NCBI GenBank assembly: GCA_030614255.1
Contig: JAUWKI010000009.1
Location: 1-47,896, forward strand
Reading direction: 5' to 3'
DNA from: Actinomycetes bacterium
GTDB taxonomy: Bacteria > Actinomycetota > Aquicultoria > UBA3085 > Oleimmundimicrobiaceae
Length of the DNA stretch: 47,896 bases
The notes below the pieces were generated by a model. That model saw nothing but the letters and a program-made list of their open reading frames with translations, was not told the origin of the DNA and did no database searches. A program made the translations under genes and the position numbers. Positions 9,093-17,467 of this stretch are shown here, in pieces; positions within the stretch are counted from its first letter, which is position 1, and the number at the start of each line of letters is the position of its first letter.

Positions 9093-9116
9093 TAATATTG
9101 TCGATTAAGGTATAAT
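9089..9116 (+). promoter_or_regulatory. Sigma-70-type promoter for the GerMN/amidase genes
   Basis: TTGATA (9089-9094) and TATAAT (9111-9116) are spaced by 16 bases, overlapping the end of the Wzy-like gene. It would drive 9206-11501. Confidence 0.6.
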
Positions 9117-9152
9117 AGAGTTAATACTTTTACAGTAGCTTAAGAAAAGACC

Positions 9153-9189
9153 CCGCCTTTATATTTATATATGATGGCGGAATTTGTTT
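9153..9189 (+). terminator. Weak hairpin with T-tract, terminator or attenuator
   Basis: CCGCC (9153-9157) and GGCGG (9176-9180) can pair over an 18-base AT-rich loop, followed by AATTTGTTTTTTT. It lies downstream of the promoter at 9089-9116 and before the gene at 9206. It could terminate the polysaccharide operon or attenuate the new transcript. Confidence 0.4.
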
Positions 9190-9205
9190 TTTTGTAGGAG
9201 GCGGA

Positions 9206-9793
9206 ATGAAATACTTTAAACTTCTCACAATTCTCTTGGTTGTGGGCGCGCTCAGTATTTTTTTAACAGGGTGTCGTGAGGAAAAAGAACTTGAAACGAA
9301 ACCTGCGAACGAACCCGAAATAGCTGAGGAATTTTCGAAATCAACGGGAACCATTGCGGATGAGTCTGAAATTGAATTAGAAACAACCAAACTCACCCTT
9401 TATTTTTCGGACGAACAAGCAATGTATCTTTTGCCCGAGACAAGAGAAGTTCTTAAAACGGAAACTCTTGCTGAGGCGGCGATTGAAGAACTAATCAAGG
9501 GGTCCGAAGAAGCCGGATATGTTTCGACAATTCCTGAAGGAACTAAGCTTAATGGCATAAACATAGAGGATGAAACGGCATACGTTAATTTTAGCGAAGA
9601 GTTTAAGGCGAATTACCAATTGGGCAGTGCTGCTGAGAACATGACTGTTTATTCCATTGTAAATACGTTAACCGAACTCCCAACCATTAAAAGAGTGAGG
9701 TTTTTGGTTAATGGAGAACCTCTTGAAATTGTGGGAAGCAATTTTAACTTTAAAACTCAGGAATTTTCCCGTAATGCCGATTTAATAAAGTAG
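9206..9793 (+). CDS. GerMN-domain lipoprotein
   Basis: The 195-aa protein begins with a lipoprotein signal peptide with lipobox LTGC (Cys23), then an acidic linker, then one GerMN domain (about residues 62-178). Diagnostic GerMN pieces are LTLYFSDEQAMYLLPETREV, STIPEGTKLNGINIEDETA, VNFSEEF and MTVYSIVNTLTELPTIKRVRFLVNG. In Bacillus, GerM helps SpoIIQ-SpoIIIA assembly and depends on SpoIID/P/M peptidoglycan remodelling. GerMN lipoproteins also occur in non-sporulating bacteria next to amidases. Here it sits 28 bases before an amidase, so a role assisting cell-wall hydrolysis or division at the outer face of the membrane is likely. Confidence 0.85.
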   Translation: MKYFKLLTILLVVGALSIFLTGCREEKELETKPANEPEIAEEFSKSTGTIADESEIELETTKLTLYFSDEQAMYLLPETREVLKTETLAEAAIEELIKGSEEAGYVSTIPEGTKLNGINIEDETAYVNFSEEFKANYQLGSAAENMTVYSIVNTLTELPTIKRVRFLVNGEPLEIVGSNFNFKTQEFSRNADLIK

Positions 9794-9821
9794 GATAAAA
9801 AGTAAGGCAGGAGGGTTTAAG

Positions 9822-11501
9822 TTGAAATTATTCAGGCCGGCATTTGCAATAATATCAGTAGCAATGATCTTCCTTCTGCTGTGTGCCACCGCTTTTGCTG
9901 CTCCATTAATTTGCATAGATCCCGGCCACGGAGGTAGCGATCCCGGAGCAACAAGTTCCAACCCTACCAACTTTGGTTTTGTTATTGACCCCTCAACATA
10001 TAAAATAACATTTATAAGCGATGGAACCACAAATACGGCTGCCGGATATATCAAAAATGAAATAAATCCGATTACGAAACTGCCAAATAGGGTAAATTCA
10101 TTAAACAACCTCGAACTCTGGGAAAGCGATGCTAACCTCGATATATCTCTTAAATTAAAGAATTTAATAAAAAATGCGGGATACGGAACCCTTATGACTC
10201 GCGAAACCGATGTTTATATACCGATCTCTTCTAAATATGTCATTGATAGGTGTGATATTGCGAATAACGCGAGAGCCGCCATCTTTGTGTCTGTCCACAA
10301 CAATGCTCATACAACACAAACTGCCCACGGAACCGAAACGTGGCATTATCCGGGAAGCACCCTCGGTACGCTTTTGGCAACTTATATTCAAAGTGAGTTA
10401 ATAAAACAAATTTCTATCCATAACCGCGGTGTTAAATCAACGTACGATTTTGGGGTTTTAAACGGAACCAATATGCCCGCCGTTTTGGTGGAAGGCGCTT
10501 TTGTTTCCAATCCCGACGAGGCAAGGCTTCTTCTTTCTCCGACTTTTAGACAAAGTATGGCTCTAGGTATTTTTAATGGCATAGATAAATATTTCTTGAC
10601 TACCCTCCCGAGAATAGCAGGTGGCGATAGATACGAGACGGCGGTTTGTGTATCGAAAGAGGGCTGGGACTTGGCATCAACCGTTATTTTAGCGAGAGGG
10701 GATGATTTTCCCGATGCTTTGGCCGGAGCGTCCCTGGCTTACAAATACGATGCGCCAATATTGCTTACGGGTTCTTCCTCCCTAAACTCAAAGACTTTGG
10801 ATGAGATAAAGAGACTTCAGGCAACTAAATGTATAATACTGGGTGGAACGGGCGCGATATCGAGCGTGGTTGAATCTCAATTAAAGAGTATAGATCTTTC
10901 CGTGGACAGAATTGCAGGAAACAATAGGTATGAAACTGCTTCTAAAATTGCAAAAATAGTCGGCTCGCCTTCAAAGACGGCAGTTATTGCTTCAGGTTTG
11001 AACTTTCCGGATGCTCTCTCGATATCAAGTTACGCGGCCAAAAACCAGATTCCGATTTTGCTCGTTCCTAAAGACGGAGTTACGATTGATGTTGAGTCGA
11101 TGCTTTCATCGCTTGAAATAACCAAGACAATTATCGTGGGCGGAACAAGCGCGGTTTCTCAGGATATTGAGAATTGGCTCACAAAAAACAACTATAATCC
11201 CGAAAGAATTAGCGGGGCAGATAGATTTATGACATCAGCTTTAATTGCTAAGAAGTATTTTTCCGCTCCGACTTGTGCTTATGTTGCCACGGGAGCGGAT
11301 TTTCCGGATGCTTTAAGTGGCGCTTGTTTGGCGGCTAAGAAGTGTGCTCCGATTGTTTTAGTTGAAAAGGATAGTTTGCCCCCCGATGTCTCAAGCTATA
11401 TTCGTGTTTACGCTTCCGATCTTGAAGAGGTATTTTTGCTTGGCGGAAGCGGACCAATCTCCGATGATGTGGCAAGGCAAATTGCTCGGCTTTTACTTTA
11501 A
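9822..11501 (+). CDS. N-acetylmuramoyl-L-alanine amidase (Amidase_3) with three CWB2 repeats
   Basis: An exported zinc amidase that cleaves the bond between MurNAc and L-Ala in peptidoglycan. The signal peptide ends near AFA/APL (residue 26). Amidase_3 zinc ligands are visible as His36 (DPGHGGSDPGA), Glu101 (LWESDANL) and His159 (SVHNNAH), with catalytic Glu224 (VLVEGAFVSN). Residues 45-95 form an insertion relative to minimal members. Three CWB2 repeats (about 265-559) follow, each with an RYETA-like start, a FPDALAG block and a [IV]GG[TS][GS][AP][IV]S block; these would hold the enzyme on wall polymer. It resembles Bacillus LytC but with the domain order reversed. The TTG start has GGCAGGAGGG upstream. 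Confidence 0.9.
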   Translation: MKLFRPAFAIISVAMIFLLLCATAFAAPLICIDPGHGGSDPGATSSNPTNFGFVIDPSTYKITFISDGTTNTAAGYIKNEINPITKLPNRVNSLNNLELWESDANLDISLKLKNLIKNAGYGTLMTRETDVYIPISSKYVIDRCDIANNARAAIFVSVHNNAHTTQTAHGTETWHYPGSTLGTLLATYIQSELIKQISIHNRGVKSTYDFGVLNGTNMPAVLVEGAFVSNPDEARLLLSPTFRQSMALGIFNGIDKYFLTTLPRIAGGDRYETAVCVSKEGWDLASTVILARGDDFPDALAGASLAYKYDAPILLTGSSSLNSKTLDEIKRLQATKCIILGGTGAISSVVESQLKSIDLSVDRIAGNNRYETASKIAKIVGSPSKTAVIASGLNFPDALSISSYAAKNQIPILLVPKDGVTIDVESMLSSLEITKTIIVGGTSAVSQDIENWLTKNNYNPERISGADRFMTSALIAKKYFSAPTCAYVATGADFPDALSGACLAAKKCAPIVLVEKDSLPPDVSSYIRVYASDLEEVFLLGGSGPISDDVARQIARLLL

Positions 11502-11515
11502 ATAGTTTTTGATTG

Positions 11516-11524
11516 TGCTATAAT
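11516..11524 (+). promoter_or_regulatory. Extended -10 promoter before the second Gfo/Idh gene
   Basis: TGCTATAAT is a perfect extended -10 element; a weak TTTAAA (11497-11502) lies 16 bases upstream of the hexamer. It begins just after the amidase stop, 69 bases before the start at 11593. Confidence 0.5.
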
Positions 11525-11592
11525 TTCTCTTGATTATCGGATACCAAAGAATAATAAAGAGCCGGTTAATAAAGGGTGAAAGATAAAAGAAT

Positions 11593-12615
11593 ATGATAAG
11601 TATCGGTTTAATTGGTTGTGGGACATGGGGCAGGAACTATATAAGAAATTTTGAGCATCTTAACGATGCTCAAATGTATGCTTGTTGCGATTTTAACGAA
11701 GAAAATCTGAAGCATTCTAAGAGGGTTCTATCCTCCCTTAAAGTGTTCAAAGACCCTGATGAATTGATTGCGGACGACAAGATTGATGCCGTTATTGTAG
11801 CTACTCCGGCAAATACCCATTTTGATTTGGCCAAAAAGTGCTTAAATACGGGAAAACACGTGCTTGTAGAAAAACCTCTTACTTTAACTGCTGAAGAATC
11901 AAAAGCACTTATCGATTTGTCTAAAAAACAGGGCAAAGTTCTTATGGTTGGCCATATTATGGAGTATAACCCCGCAGTTGTTAAACTTAAGGAGATTATT
12001 GACTCCAAAGAGCTTGGAAACATTTATTATCTGTATCTTAACCGGACCAATCTGGGAAGAATTAGGGAAGACGTGAATGTCATGTGGGACCTCGCTCCCC
12101 ATGATATATCTATAGTTAACTACCTGGTTGGACAGGAACCTAAAAGGGTTAGCGCCAAAGGCGAGTCTTATATCGTTGAAAGCACCGAAGATGTTGTCTT
12201 TCTCTTAATGGAGTTCGAGAACAATATTTTGGCAAGTATTCACGTTAGTTGGTTAGATCCGTGCAAATTACGAAGGACAACTGTAATAGGGGACAAGAAA
12301 ATGGCCGTCTTTGATGATATGGAGAATGTCGATAAAATAAGGATTTATGACAGAGGGATTACTTACAATCCTAAAACCGAAAGAGAGTTTGAGGATTTTG
12401 GGAGTTTCCAGCTTGCTTACAAATATGGTGATATTTACATACCGCAGTTGCAGTTGAGTGAGCCGCTTAGAAATCAATGTACTCACTTTATTGAATGTAT
12501 AAAGAGTGGAAACGGATCGAGAACTGATGGTGAAAACGGACTTAGGGTTGTTGAGGTTTTGGCGGCTGCTCAAAAATCATTGGACAATGACGGGATTTTT
12601 GTCGATATAGAATGA
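11593..12615 (+). CDS. Gfo/Idh/MocA oxidoreductase, paralogue of WbpB
   Basis: A 340-aa NAD(P)-dependent sugar oxidoreductase. It has the Rossmann start IGLIGCGTWGRNYIRNF and the EKP motif with Lys94, at exactly the position seen in the WbpB-like protein at 1517-2536. Long shared blocks (for example LAPHDIS, the EDVVF segment, SWLDP and VFDDME) show the two are recent paralogues. It is likely another UDP-sugar 3-dehydrogenase, possibly acting on a different nucleotide sugar or duplicating WbpB. It has its own promoter and lies upstream of a phosphoglycosyl transferase, which keeps it in the glycan theme. Substrate cannot be decided from sequence. Confidence 0.8.
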   Translation: MISIGLIGCGTWGRNYIRNFEHLNDAQMYACCDFNEENLKHSKRVLSSLKVFKDPDELIADDKIDAVIVATPANTHFDLAKKCLNTGKHVLVEKPLTLTAEESKALIDLSKKQGKVLMVGHIMEYNPAVVKLKEIIDSKELGNIYYLYLNRTNLGRIREDVNVMWDLAPHDISIVNYLVGQEPKRVSAKGESYIVESTEDVVFLLMEFENNILASIHVSWLDPCKLRRTTVIGDKKMAVFDDMENVDKIRIYDRGITYNPKTEREFEDFGSFQLAYKYGDIYIPQLQLSEPLRNQCTHFIECIKSGNGSRTDGENGLRVVEVLAAAQKSLDNDGIFVDIE

Positions 12616-12734
12616 AGGATTTAAAAAACTGGCCATTGGGTTTATTATGTGTTTTATGAGTGTTTATTGAGATGGGAGTTGTATTCGAGAAGCAATAAAT
12701 GACACTCCTCATTATCGCCTGATACCTGGTTTGT

Positions 12735-12795
12735 TTTGTCGTTGCGAGCCGTATAGACACGGCCGGCAGGTAGGCACGACGATGTAATCTCACAT
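12735..12795. repeat. Dispersed repeat copy with degenerate palindromic unit
   Basis: The spacer 12616-12869 has no gene. It contains a divergent copy of the CATTGC...GCAATCTC repeat family, here interrupted by a degraded version of the GCCGGCAGGTAGGCAC palindromic unit around 12762-12778. Confidence 0.5.
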
Positions 12796-12869
12796 ATAGT
12801 AACAACATAGTTTTTAGTAAGTGAATTGGGAGATATCTTATCCGAAAGATATGCTAAGGGGAGGTTTGA

Positions 12870-13514
12870 TTGGATAGTTTAACAGGTTATCTTGAACAAA
12901 GTCGCACTTTAAGTGCTTATCTGGTTATTAAGCGTCTTTTGGATGTTTTGGGGAGCGTTTTCGGTTTGATGTTGCTCTCTCCCATAATGCTTATGGTCGC
13001 CTTAAGCATAAAGCTGTCCTCTCCCGGCCCCGTGTTTTTTAGGCAAAAAAGAGTTGGTTTAAATGGTGACTTAATCGACGTTGTTAAATTTAGAACGATG
13101 GTCGTTGAGGCCGAAGATGTTTTACACAAACTCCCTGAATTTAAAGAACGGACCGAGCCCTTTGTAAAGCTTAAAGAAGATCCCCGTGTTTTTTCTTTAG
13201 GGCGGTTGCTCAGAAAAACCAGCATCGATGAGTTACCCCAACTCTTAAATGTTTTGTGGGGGCAGATGAGTCTTGTTGGTCCAAGGCCTTTGGTCGATTG
13301 CGAATTGGAGCATTGTAACGAATTGCAATTGAAAAGGTTATATGTTAAACCCGGCCTCACAGGTCTTGCCCAAATTGAGGGACGAACGGACATCACATTT
13401 GAAAAGCTTATGGCTCTCGATTTAGATTATGTAAAGAATCGTTCACTCTGGCTTGATGTAAAGATATTATTTAAAACTGTGGTAAAAGTTATTCGCCGAG
13501 AAGGCGCGTATTAA
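12870..13514 (+). CDS. Undecaprenyl-phosphate phosphoglycosyl transferase (small monotopic type)
   Basis: The 214-aa protein is the bacterial sugar transferase domain without the four N-terminal membrane helices of WcaJ/WbaP, so it is like PglC. It has one hydrophobic re-entrant segment (LLDVLGSVFGLMLLSPIML), then the conserved GPVFFRQKRVG, KFRTM, the catalytic Asp-Glu pair in SIDELPQ, and GPRPL and PGLTGLAQ. It transfers a sugar-1-phosphate from a UDP-sugar to undecaprenyl phosphate at the inner face of the membrane, the initiating step of glycan assembly. TTG12870 has GGGGAGG six bases upstream. It probably starts repeat units for the polymer made by the wbp genes; this link is inferred. 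Confidence 0.87.
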   Translation: MDSLTGYLEQSRTLSAYLVIKRLLDVLGSVFGLMLLSPIMLMVALSIKLSSPGPVFFRQKRVGLNGDLIDVVKFRTMVVEAEDVLHKLPEFKERTEPFVKLKEDPRVFSLGRLLRKTSIDELPQLLNVLWGQMSLVGPRPLVDCELEHCNELQLKRLYVKPGLTGLAQIEGRTDITFEKLMALDLDYVKNRSLWLDVKILFKTVVKVIRREGAY

Positions 13515-13681
13515 AGTAGTTTCAGATAATTGTCGATAATCTCTTTAGGAAAAATCGTAACCAAAAACTCATTTTGTCGTTTAGTTTATTAGACGTAAAA
13601 CCCCGCCATTCATGGTGAGGATATAAGGCGCATTGACCGAAGGTTGGAAGTCGAAGCAATCTCAAACCAACTTGTCATTGC

Positions 13682-13702
13682 CTGCCTGCCGGTAGGCACG
13701 GC
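13682..13702 (+). repeat. 21-bp palindromic insertion unit nested in a dispersed repeat
   Basis: The unit, core TGCCTGCCGGTAGGCA at 13683-13698, splits a GTCATTGC/GAATGGAGTGAAGCAATCTC repeat exactly between C and G. Uninterrupted relatives (GTCATTGCGAG...GCAATCT) exist at 16196 and 19992. The flanking spacer 13515-13755 holds no gene. Confidence 0.8.
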
Positions 13703-13755
13703 GAATGGAGTGAAGCAATCTCAGGTTTGAATTTAACTTCTTGGAGTTGATAAAT

Positions 13756-15816
13756 GTGTTTAAGAAATTGGCAGCATTCGTTACAGCACTTACATTGCTT
13801 GGAAGTTTGTTTTTTATTGGCTCCCCCTTAGCTTTTGCCCTGAGCCCCACAGATACCATTGTAATTGAAGGGCATGGTTGGGGACACGCCGTCGGTATGT
13901 GTCAGTATGGAGCCAAGGGTATGGCCGAAGCTGGCTTTACCTATGACCAAATCCTTGCGCACTATTATCAAGGGACGACATTGGAAGCGGGAAGCGTTCC
14001 CGCCACAATAAAAATAGGATTACTTACGAAGCAGTCGGAAATATCCGTTACCTGCACGGGTGGCTTTGAAATCTGGGCCGGTGGTTCAACTAAAATTGGC
14101 TCTGGTCTAGCCAATGAAGTTTGGAGGGTTCGCCTCGCGGGGATACAGTATCAAGTTGTTAAACCAGACAGCACCGTTCTTGGACAATATACTTATCCGA
14201 TAAAATTTGTTCCCGTTTCAGGTCTCATTAAATTACCACAGAAGACGACCTACAACCGCTTTCGCGGAAGCATGATAGTTCAATCGCTCACCGATGGCCT
14301 TGCTGCCATAAACGAGCTTTCATTTGATAAATATCTTTACGGAGTGGTTCCCTCAGAGATGCCCTCGAGCTGGTCTGCAGAGGCGCTTAAAGCCCAGGCG
14401 TGCGCGGCGAGAAATTACGCGTTTAAAAATATCGACAAACATGGCAATTATGATTTGTGCGCTACCACCCACTGTCAAGTTTATCTAGGGTACGATCACG
14501 AGAGAGAAAGTACAAACGCGGCTGTTGATGCCACAGCCGGAAAATTAATTATGAATAGTGATGGGCCAATTACAGCTTACTATCACTCCACTTGCGGCGG
14601 TTCCACTGAAAATTCAGAGGATGTGTGGGTTTCTGTACTTTCCTATTGCAAAGCCGTCTCCTGTCCTTATTGCACAAGTTCAGTGCATCGTGACTGGAGC
14701 GCAACCCATACGGTTTCTGAAATTGAAACAAAATTAAACGCAAATGATGCCACAAAGGTTCCTGGCACGCTAATTGGTCTTGAGATAACTTCTTTGCGTG
14801 GCCCTAGAAGGGTGGGGACGGTAAAGATTATTGGAACCGATGGTGAAGTGGAAGTATCGGGCAGCAAGTTTAAAAGCGTTTTGGGGCTAAGAAGCACCTG
14901 GTTTACCATTTCTCGCATTCCGCGTCTCGCCGGCTTAAACCGTTACTCGACGTCATGCGCGATATCCACCAAGGGCTGGGAGACATCTAATGCGGTAGTT
15001 ATCGCGAGAGGAGATCTCTTTCCCGACGCGCTGGCAGGGGCGGCTTTAGCTTACAAGAATTCATGTCCCATACTGCTTACCGAAAGCGCCACGCTTACCG
15101 CTGAGACTGAAGCTGAAATAAAAAGACTGGGTGCGACCAGGGCTATAATTTTGGGAGGCACAGGTGCGATATCTTCAACCGTTGAGCAAAAATTATCCCA
15201 ACTTGGCTTGAGCGTTACAAGAATATCGGGTGAAGATAGGTATGATACGGCGGCAAAAATTGCTCTGGAGGTTGGCTCGCCCAGCCGGACAGCGATAATT
15301 GCAACCGGTGAGAATTTTGCCGACGCGTTGGCTATCTCGAGCCATTCCGCTGAAAACCAAAAACCGATACTTCTCGTAAGAAAAGATGTACTTCCAAAGA
15401 AAACAGAAGATACTCTCTCGAGCTTAAATATAAGTAGTGTGGTTATAGTGGGAGGAACGGGCGCGGTTTCTCAAACTGTGCAAGACGCGCTCATTGCAAT
15501 GGGTATAACCGTAACGAGGATTGCGGGTACAGACAGATACGACACAGCTTACAAGATTGCCAATCAATATTTCTCGGCGCCGATAAATGTTTATATAACC
15601 AGAGGAGACCTCTTCCCGGATGCCCTTTCCGCGGCGCCCCTTGCCTCGATGAATTCAGCCCCCCTTCTTCTGGTTAAGCCGAGCGAGTTGCCTTCCGGTA
15701 TAAAAAGCTATCTTGAGGCAAAAAGTGCGTTCATAAGCGGGCCTTATATTATTGGCGGCTCCGGTGCCGTTTCAAGTGTAGTTGACAATGAGATCGCAAA
15801 CGCCCTGGGCATTTAA
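13756..15816 (+). CDS. SpoIID/LytB-domain wall enzyme with three CWB2 repeats
   Basis: An exported 686-aa protein: signal peptide to about residue 27 (PLAFA/LS), then a SpoIID/LytB module, then three CWB2 repeats (about 390-686). SpoIID is a lytic transglycosylase acting on glycan strands. Conserved catalytic Glu201 lies in GVVPSEMPSSW and putative zinc ligands in Cys235-ATT-His239-Cys240. The GHGWGHAVGMCQYGA block, which ends Bacillus SpoIID, is here at residues 39-53, before the catalytic part. GTG13756 has GGAG nine bases upstream and is preferred to TTG13741. A second copy is at 32804-34873. It may partner with the CWB2 amidase at 9822, as LytB modifies LytC in Bacillus. Confidence 0.88.
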   Translation: MFKKLAAFVTALTLLGSLFFIGSPLAFALSPTDTIVIEGHGWGHAVGMCQYGAKGMAEAGFTYDQILAHYYQGTTLEAGSVPATIKIGLLTKQSEISVTCTGGFEIWAGGSTKIGSGLANEVWRVRLAGIQYQVVKPDSTVLGQYTYPIKFVPVSGLIKLPQKTTYNRFRGSMIVQSLTDGLAAINELSFDKYLYGVVPSEMPSSWSAEALKAQACAARNYAFKNIDKHGNYDLCATTHCQVYLGYDHERESTNAAVDATAGKLIMNSDGPITAYYHSTCGGSTENSEDVWVSVLSYCKAVSCPYCTSSVHRDWSATHTVSEIETKLNANDATKVPGTLIGLEITSLRGPRRVGTVKIIGTDGEVEVSGSKFKSVLGLRSTWFTISRIPRLAGLNRYSTSCAISTKGWETSNAVVIARGDLFPDALAGAALAYKNSCPILLTESATLTAETEAEIKRLGATRAIILGGTGAISSTVEQKLSQLGLSVTRISGEDRYDTAAKIALEVGSPSRTAIIATGENFADALAISSHSAENQKPILLVRKDVLPKKTEDTLSSLNISSVVIVGGTGAVSQTVQDALIAMGITVTRIAGTDRYDTAYKIANQYFSAPINVYITRGDLFPDALSAAPLASMNSAPLLLVKPSELPSGIKSYLEAKSAFISGPYIIGGSGAVSSVVDNEIANALGI

Positions 15817-15833
15817 TCTTCTTTCGTCATTGC

Positions 15834-15854
15834 CTGCCTGCCGGTAGGCACGGC
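15834..15854 (+). repeat. 21-bp palindromic insertion unit
   Basis: Identical base for base to 13682-13702 and 43047-43067, again inserted after CATTGC and before GAA of the dispersed repeat. Confidence 0.85.
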
Positions 15855-16245
15855 GAACGGACCTGCCCGCCAATGCCTGACGGCATCATAGACGTAGGCA
15901 GGCGGGAGTGAAGCAATCTCCGTATTTTACTTTACCCTTTCCCCCTGCCTGCCGGCAGGCACGGCATTATCCCATGCCCTTTGATTTTACATTTTCCAAT
16001 GGAGCGTAGCGACTTAGCAATCTCATAAATGGCGTATGGCTGATGGCAGATGCCTGCCCGCCTCTGGAGGGGCTAAGGGTTAGAAGCTGAATTCCCCTTA
16101 TTCTTTCCCTCCCCCTTGACGGGGGAGGATTAACCTGCCTACCGGCAGGCACGGCGGTAGGCAGGGGTGGGGGTGAAATAAGCAATTCTCCCTCGTCATT
16201 GCGAGTTCCGATGTTTCATCGGAACGTGGCAATCTCTGGGCTAAT

Positions 16246-16323
16246 GGCTGAACTTAAGGGCTGAACTTAAGGGCTGAACTTAAGGGCTGAACTTGAGGGC
16301 TGAACTTGAGGGCTGAACTTAAG
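16246..16323. repeat. 13-bp tandem repeat, six copies
   Basis: GGCTGAACTTAAG is repeated six times head to tail, the fourth and fifth copies having GAG for AAG at the end. Partial units (GGCTGCCTTAAAG) continue to about 16342. Confidence 0.9.
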
Positions 16324-16433
16324 GGCTGCCTTAAAGGGCTGCTTTTAACATTTTTATTTTTTATTTTTAGTTTTTCGCTGGAGGCTGGCGACTGGAGGCT
16401 GGTAGCTGACTAAGGGCTGCCCTTTACATTTAA

Positions 16434-16462
16434 TTGACGGTGTCTTGATGTTCTAATATAAT
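16434..16462 (+). promoter_or_regulatory. Sigma-70-type promoter of the first HEPN/MNT pair
   Basis: TTGACG (16434-16439) and TATAAT (16457-16462) with an optimal 17-base spacer. The -10 lies inside the first operator-like palindrome. Confidence 0.75.
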
Positions 16463-16485
16463 AGACTTAAATCTAATATATTAGA
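16452..16485. promoter_or_regulatory. Twin operator-like palindromes
   Basis: TCTAATATAATAGA (16452-16465, one mismatch between arms) and TCTAATATATTAGA (16472-16485, perfect) start 20 bases apart, two helical turns. The first covers the -10 box and the second the likely transcript start, so a dimer on both would block transcription. The downstream antitoxin has a winged helix, so autoregulation is likely. Confidence 0.65.
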
Positions 16486-16500
16486 ATGAGGTTAAATAAA

Positions 16501-17043
16501 ATGAGTGTAAAAGAGAAACTATTTTTTACCAACTATCACAAAATTCTTTTCTTTTTAATCTCCAACCCTACTTATAAATATACAGAAAAGGAAATTAAAG
16601 AGGCAACAAATGTCAGCCGTGCTGGAACTAATTTCGCCTTGAAAGATTTAGCTGAGGATAATCTGGTGGTGGTTGAAAAACGGGGCAAAATGTCTTTTTA
16701 TACGGTTGATTTAAAAAATCCACTTATCAGGCAACTTAAGTTAGTTGCAAACCTGATTTTGTTTGAACCGCTCCTTACTAGGTTAAAGAGCGTTAGCCAA
16801 AAAGTTGTTCTTTTTGGCAGTGCTGCTTCTGGGACAAATATTGAAGAAAGCGATTTTGATCTTTTTGTTTTAAGTAACAACCCTAGAAAAATTCTCGACA
16901 TCGTTGGGGATAGCCAATTAGCTGAGAAAATTCAATTGATTGTCAAGAAACCGATAGATGTTCCTTCCTTGAAAAAGAAGGACCCAATTTTTTATGATGA
17001 AATTGAGAGGGGTTTGGCGCTTTGGGAGAGGGAAAATGAGTAG
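16501..17043 (+). CDS. MNT-type nucleotidyltransferase antitoxin with N-terminal winged helix
   Basis: Residues 1-75 form a winged helix-turn-helix (YTEKEIKEATNVSRAGTNFALKDLAEDNLV), and the rest is a minimal nucleotidyltransferase with the GSAASG motif and SDFDLFV metal-binding Asp pair about ten residues on. In MntA/HepT systems this enzyme adds AMP to a tyrosine of the HEPN toxin and neutralises it. ATG16501 has GAGGT nine bases upstream; the earlier ATG16486 abuts the operator with no ribosome binding site. The gene overlaps the HEPN gene by eight bases. The HTH and twin operators suggest it also represses its own operon. Confidence 0.8.
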   Translation: MSVKEKLFFTNYHKILFFLISNPTYKYTEKEIKEATNVSRAGTNFALKDLAEDNLVVVEKRGKMSFYTVDLKNPLIRQLKLVANLILFEPLLTRLKSVSQKVVLFGSAASGTNIEESDFDLFVLSNNPRKILDIVGDSQLAEKIQLIVKKPIDVPSLKKKDPIFYDEIERGLALWERENE

Positions 17044-17467
17044 AGAATTTGATGAATGTCTTAAGAAAAAGAGGATTATTGTCTTTGAGAGAGCCAAAAA
17101 GCTTGTTTCAAAGGAAATCAGTCAAGCTAAATTTGACTATGGTGCTTCTCAAAGTAGCTTTAAAGAAGGCAATTTTAAATGGAGCATAATTCAAGCATAT
17201 TACTCCATGTTCCATTCGGCGAGAGCTTTACTTTACTCCAAAGGTTTCCGGGAAAGAAGTCATTATTGTTTAGTTGAGAGCATAAGGGCCCTGTTTGTCG
17301 AGAAGAGACTCATAGACCACAAATTAGTCGAAGCTCTTCAATTTGGTAAGATTTTACGGGAGAACGCTGATTATTACGGTGAGTTTTCAAAAGATGCAGC
17401 CGAAGAGATGCTTAAGAACGCTAAAATTTTTATCGATGTGGTTAAAAAATTATTGATTTCAACTTAA
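17036..17467 (+). CDS. HEPN-domain toxin-like protein
   Basis: The 143-aa all-helical HEPN protein shows the core SIIQAYYSMFHSARALLYSKGFRERSH, with an Arg...His pair (FRERSH) in the place of the family RNase motif region. HEPN partners of MNT proteins are usually RNases held in check by AMP addition. ATG17036 follows GGGAGAGGGAA and overlaps the antitoxin stop, giving tight coupling. Whether it is an active RNase cannot be judged; some HEPN/MNT pairs are not toxic. A second, unrelated-in-sequence pair lies at 43197-44199. Confidence 0.75.
   Translation: MSREFDECLKKKRIIVFERAKKLVSKEISQAKFDYGASQSSFKEGNFKWSIIQAYYSMFHSARALLYSKGFRERSHYCLVESIRALFVEKRLIDHKLVEALQFGKILRENADYYGEFSKDAAEEMLKNAKIFIDVVKKLLIST

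Larger units (their letters stand above)
15817..16433. repeat. Gene-less repeat cluster
   Basis: No coding region is supported in these 617 bases. They hold 21-bp palindromic units (15834-15854; 15945-15965), copies of the GTCATTGC...GCAATCTC family, a longer repeat starting CCTCCCCCTTGACGGGGGAGG near 16108 that recurs near 17548, a palindrome cluster around 16133-16165, and the 13-bp tandem array at 16246-16323. Confidence 0.8.
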
